A DNA stretch of 64,000 bases. Origin: Amycolatopsis sp. FDAARGOS 1241 (GTDB taxonomy: Bacteria; Actinomycetota; Actinomycetes; Mycobacteriales; Pseudonocardiaceae). Both the position numbers and the translations under genes were made by a program. Below, in pieces: positions 62,279 through 64,000 of the stretch (its first letter is position 1; each line of letters opens with the position of its first letter). Below the pieces are notes generated by a model. The model did no database searches, was not told where the DNA came from, and worked only from the letters and a program-made list of their open reading frames with translations. The stretch lies in contig NZ_CP069526.1 of NCBI RefSeq assembly GCF_016889705.1, positions 1,922,001 through 1,986,000 on the forward strand, written 5' to 3'.

Positions 62279-63647
62279 TGTTGACCTTCGACTCGGCCGA
62301 CGAGAGCAGCTGGTCGGCGTTGGCGTTGCGGTCGGTGAGCACCGCCTGCATCACGCTGTCGAGCGCGGCGTAGATCTGCTGCGCGTTCGGCGGCTCGATG
62401 CTGCCCTTGATCCGGCTCGCGGTGTCCACGTAGGACTGGTAGTTCTCCGCGGGCACGTTCGCGTACTTCTGCTTCACGGCCAGCTGCTCCTCGCGCACGG
62501 CGCCGGTCCAGACGTCCGGCGTCGGCTCGGTCGGCAGCCCTACCGGCTGCTTACCGTCGGCGTACTGCTTCACGTGCTTTTCGAAGCGGTCCGGGTTGAG
62601 GTATTTCCACTGGATCCACTCGAGGCCGGCCTTGACCTTCGCGGGCGAAGCCTTCGGGTTGATCATGTAACCTTCGCCGCCGAGCAAGGTGCCCTGCGTC
62701 CCGGGCATGCCGGCGATGCCGTAGTCCTCGTAGTGGCCGTTGAACTGCTTGACCAGCACGGGCACGTTGTCCGGCGCGGCCATGTACATGCCGAGCTGGC
62801 CCGCACCCATCATGCGCTGGACGTCGACGTCCTGCAGCAGCTGCTTGCTGCCCATGGAGTTGTCGTCCCACCGCATCGCGTGCAGGTAGTTCAGGGCGGC
62901 GCGGCCCTTGTCGTTGTTGAAGTCCGCGACCCACTTGCCGCCGTCCTGGCGGGCGACGTCACCGCCCATCGAGTACAGCCAGCCCGTCAGGTGCCAGCCG
63001 CCCTGGTTGTTCTTGCTGTAGTCCGCGTAGCCGACGATCCCGTTGCCCAGCGCGGAGATCTTCTTCGCGTCGGCGCGGACCTCGGCCCACGTGGCCGGCG
63101 GCTTGTCGGGGTCGAGCCCGGCCTGCTGGAAGAGCTTGCGGTTGTAGACGAGCCCCATCGTGTAGTTGTTCGTCGGCAGCCCGTAGAGCTTGCCCTTGGC
63201 GTCGCGGAAGTTGTTCAGGAGTTGTGGCTGGATGTCGTTGATGTGCGGCATGCTCTTCGCCGCTTCCGTGATGTCCGCGGCCTGGTGCCGGGCGATGATC
63301 TGCGCGGGGTCCGTGAAGTAGACGTAGTAGACGTCTTCGAGCTGGCCGCCGGCGAGCTTCGCCGAGAACGTCTTGGGGTCCATGAACCCCTCGTGGGGCA
63401 CGATGTCGATGTCCGGGTGCGCCGCCTCGAACTCCTTGACGTCGTCGTCGAACACCTTGCGCTCGAACGGCTGCGTGGTCGGCGGCTGCCCGGTGACGGT
63501 GATCTGGACCTTGCCCCCGGCGTCGGCGCTGTCCGAGCCGTCGCCACACGCGGCGAGGCTCAGGGCCAGGCCACCCGCGGTGAGCAGGGCGAGCACGGTA
63601 CGGGGAGTGCGGCTGGACCTCGCTGATCGGGACCAGGGACTGCTCAT
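62256..63647 (-). CDS. Sugar ABC transporter substrate-binding lipoprotein
   Basis: A 463-aa extracytoplasmic solute-binding lipoprotein. The lipobox LALSLAAC ends at about residue 34. Family features include VQITVTGQPPTTQPFE, FMDPKTFSAKLAGGQLEDVY, NNYTMGLVYNRKLFQQAGLD and the C-terminal SIEPPNAQQIYAALDSVMQA. The group binds alpha-glucosides such as maltose or trehalose derivatives, consistent with the GH13 enzyme at the end of the operon. Sugar specificity is inferred. Confidence 0.9.
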   Translation of the reverse strand: MSSPWSRSARSSRTPRTVLALLTAGGLALSLAACGDGSDSADAGGKVQITVTGQPPTTQPFERKVFDDDVKEFEAAHPDIDIVPHEGFMDPKTFSAKLAGGQLEDVYYVYFTDPAQIIARHQAADITEAAKSMPHINDIQPQLLNNFRDAKGKLYGLPTNNYTMGLVYNRKLFQQAGLDPDKPPATWAEVRADAKKISALGNGIVGYADYSKNNQGGWHLTGWLYSMGGDVARQDGGKWVADFNNDKGRAALNYLHAMRWDDNSMGSKQLLQDVDVQRMMGAGQLGMYMAAPDNVPVLVKQFNGHYEDYGIAGMPGTQGTLLGGEGYMINPKASPAKVKAGLEWIQWKYLNPDRFEKHVKQYADGKQPVGLPTEPTPDVWTGAVREEQLAVKQKYANVPAENYQSYVDTASRIKGSIEPPNAQQIYAALDSVMQAVLTDRNANADQLLSSAESKVNSVLAQVR

Positions 63648-63719
63648 CTCAAGCCTCTTCTCGCGGTCGCGACGGCTGTGTCGTGATGGCGGTCACTCTA
63701 AAGTGCGAGACCAGAACGC

Positions 63720-63746
63720 CGCAAGAACCCAACGAGAATGCGCAAG
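63720..63746. promoter_or_regulatory. Candidate LacI-type operator pair upstream of the transporter operon
   Basis: CGCAAG occurs at 63720-63725 and again at 63741-63746, exactly 21 bases apart (two helical turns), each with GAA/TTC-like flanking bases. It lies in the short region between the binding-protein gene and the LacI gene. LacI regulators of alpha-glucoside genes in actinobacteria bind TTGC-type sites, so this is the best operator candidate here. Confidence 0.45.
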
Positions 63747-63763
63747 TTACGAACAGGCAGTGA

Positions 63764-64000
63764 TCACCCGCGGTGCCGCGCGGTCGACCCCCTCACCACG
63801 AGTTCGGGCGCGAACAGCAGCTCCTCCGGCGCGACTTCGCCGCCGTTGATCCGCTTCACCAGCAGTTCGACCACGGCGCGGCCCATCGCCTCGATCGGCT
63901 GGCGGGTGGTCGTGAGCGGCGGATCGGTGCAGTTCATGAGGGCGGAGTCGTCGTAGCCGACCACCGACACGTCGTCGGGCACCGACAGTCCGGCGCGTCG
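63764..64000 (-). CDS. LacI family regulator, C-terminal part (runs off the window)
   Basis: The C-terminal 79 residues of a LacI effector domain are visible: VPDDVSVVGYDDSALMNCTD, TTTRQPIEAMGRAVVELLVK and LVVRGSTARHRG. The N-terminal HTH lies beyond position 64000. It is upstream of, and on the same strand as, the alpha-glucoside ABC operon, which it most likely represses. Its stop is about 115 bp from the binding-protein start. Confidence 0.85.
   Translation of the reverse strand, partial: RRAGLSVPDDVSVVGYDDSALMNCTDPPLTTTRQPIEAMGRAVVELLVKRINGGEVAPEELLFAPELVVRGSTARHRG

Noticed and set aside
1..64000. Prophage, integrative element or secondary-metabolite cluster
   Set aside because: No integrase, phage structural, conjugation, PKS or NRPS genes were seen; only one IS5-type element is recognisable.

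Overview
The window is GC-rich actinobacterial chromosome. Codon use, GTG/TTG starts and gene content (F420-type enzymes, a DUF5302-like protein, valine/leucine-type dehydrogenase, GH46 chitosanase, PaaX-linked tryptophan catabolism) suggest a Pseudonocardiaceae genome such as Amycolatopsis. That placement is inference. I saw no tRNA, rRNA, CRISPR array, prophage or large integrative element. The one recognisable mobile element is a single IS5-type insertion near 58 kb.

0-17 kb: the tail of an amidohydrolase; a VanW/peptidoglycan-binding membrane protein; a sugar-acid dehydratase divergent from a GntR/FCD regulator, with a candidate operator between them; a phosphoesterase and a PHP-domain protein; secreted cell-wall and polysaccharide enzymes (L,D-transpeptidase, GH46 chitosanase); a TetR next to a saccharopine-dehydrogenase-like reductase; an F420-type luciferase-like oxidoreductase; a decayed DUF4262 gene; a CPA2 antiporter with a small secreted-type ORF in front; and the large helicase HrpA.

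17-30 kb: AraC regulator and aldo/keto reductase; a decaying tandem array of three paralogous small proteins whose duplication also copied the 3' end of the aldo/keto reductase; an A-family DNA polymerase without a 5' nuclease domain; acyl-CoA synthetase; an HTH regulator with a perfect 16-bp palindrome upstream; SDR, histidine phosphatase and a frameshifted SMP-30-like gene; and a ketopentenoate-hydratase-type enzyme.

30-45 kb: amino acid catabolism. A PaaX-type regulator is translationally coupled to kynA and kynU, and is divergent from an SDR/enoyl-CoA hydratase pair; together they fit tryptophan to anthranilate with part of an aryl-CoA route. A valine-type dehydrogenase follows. Further on is an APC permease - DavA-like amidase - DavB-like lysine 2-monooxygenase operon, joined by ATGA overlaps, in which both the permease and the monooxygenase are broken by single frameshifts. 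A two-component system follows.

45-64 kb: LacI regulator; proline iminopeptidase reading in frame into an F420/deazaflavin nitroreductase-like protein; PlsC-type acyltransferase; dihydrolipoamide dehydrogenase; a subtilisin-fold protease with Glu where the catalytic His should be; a divergent LysR/epimerase pair fused by deletion into two 3' remnants; a peptide-type ABC lipoprotein; an LVIVD-repeat secreted protein; the IS5-type element; and a LacI-controlled alpha-glucoside ABC transporter with a GH13 glucosidase, running off the right end.

A recurring theme is single-base frameshifts in otherwise well-conserved genes (about 11.1, 19.2-20.1, 27.6, 39.96 and 41.9 kb, possibly 46.9 kb). They could be real decay or residual sequence error, and they deserve a read-level check before any biology is built on them.
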